Position numbers and translations under genes: made by a program. A DNA stretch of 5,384 nt, taken from Syntrophothermus sp. UBA1445 (GTDB taxonomy: Bacteria > Bacillota > Syntrophomonadia > Syntrophomonadales > DTU052). Under the pieces are notes generated by a model. That model ran no database searches and was not told the DNA's origin. It was given only the letters and a program-made list of their open reading frames with translations. The DNA is taken from contig DCTH01000143.1 in assembly GCA_002329495.1 (NCBI GenBank), positions 1,196-6,579 of the forward strand, written 5' to 3'. Below are positions 5,327 to 5,384 of the stretch, piece after piece. Numbering within the stretch: position 1 is the stretch's first letter; each line of letters starts with the position of its first letter.

Positions 5327-5384
5327 TTGATTACGATGTTGACTAGTTTTTTGGGAACGGTAATCACCTTGACCACTTGCTTCT
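5323..5384 (-). CDS. leuS: Leucyl-tRNA synthetase, C-terminal end only
   Basis: Only the last 19 codons and a TGA stop (5325-5323) are in the window. They read KQVVKVITVPKKLVNIVIK, which matches the characteristic C-terminal end of bacterial leucyl-tRNA synthetase (KVIxVPxKLVNIVVK type), the small C-terminal domain that contacts the tRNA elbow. LeuRS charges tRNA-Leu with leucine in the cytosol. leuS is often found close to rsfS in Clostridia, which supports the call. The stop overlaps the ogt start as ATGA, so the two genes are almost certainly on one transcript. The identification rests on a short tail recalled from the family and should be confirmed with the sequence to the right. Confidence 0.8.
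   Translation of the reverse strand, partial: KQVVKVITVPKKLVNIVIK

Overview
The window most likely comes from the chromosome of a Gram-positive anaerobe of the Clostridia, perhaps Peptococcaceae (Desulfotomaculum/Pelotomaculum-like). The basis is the nadD-yqeK-rsfS cluster (yqeK is a Gram-positive family), leuS nearby, G-rich Shine-Dalgarno sites, frequent GTG and TTG starts, roughly balanced GC, and a many-PAS cyclic-di-GMP protein. The genus is inference; no rRNA or species marker is present.

Layout. (1) Positions 1-2682, minus strand: a large sensor of cyclic-di-GMP turnover with four PAS domains, a GGDEF domain and an EAL domain. It starts at a GTG and runs off the left edge, so only its first 894 residues are visible. 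(2) Positions 2683-3070: a 388-base divergent intergenic region with a candidate promoter for each side and, between them, a cluster of dyad symmetries (a 12-bp perfect palindrome and a 10-bp inverted repeat with a 38-base loop). (3) Positions 3071-4713, plus strand: a housekeeping cluster, nadD (NAD synthesis, TTG start), yqeK (HD-domain Ap4A hydrolase) and rsfS (ribosomal silencing factor), ended by a hairpin terminator at 4730-4756. Two regulatory candidates lie inside it: a C-rich segment that can pair with the yqeK ribosome-binding site, and a promoter-like sequence over the yqeK stop codon in front of rsfS. (4) Positions 4817-5384, minus strand, converging on the cluster: an O6-alkylguanine-DNA alkyltransferase gene (ogt type) whose start overlaps the stop of a gene that reads as the C-terminus of leucyl-tRNA synthetase.

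How they fit together. NadD makes NAD precursor, YqeK removes the alarmone Ap4A, RsfS idles ribosomes when nutrients fall, and LeuRS charges tRNA and, like other synthetases, can form Ap4A as a side product. The divergent cyclic-di-GMP protein is a separate transcription unit and is not obviously linked to these functions. Nothing in the window amounts to a clearly new system. No tRNA, rRNA, CRISPR array, insertion sequence or phage gene was recognised. The observations most worth testing are the alternative pairings at the yqeK ribosome-binding site and the inverted repeats in the divergent intergenic region.
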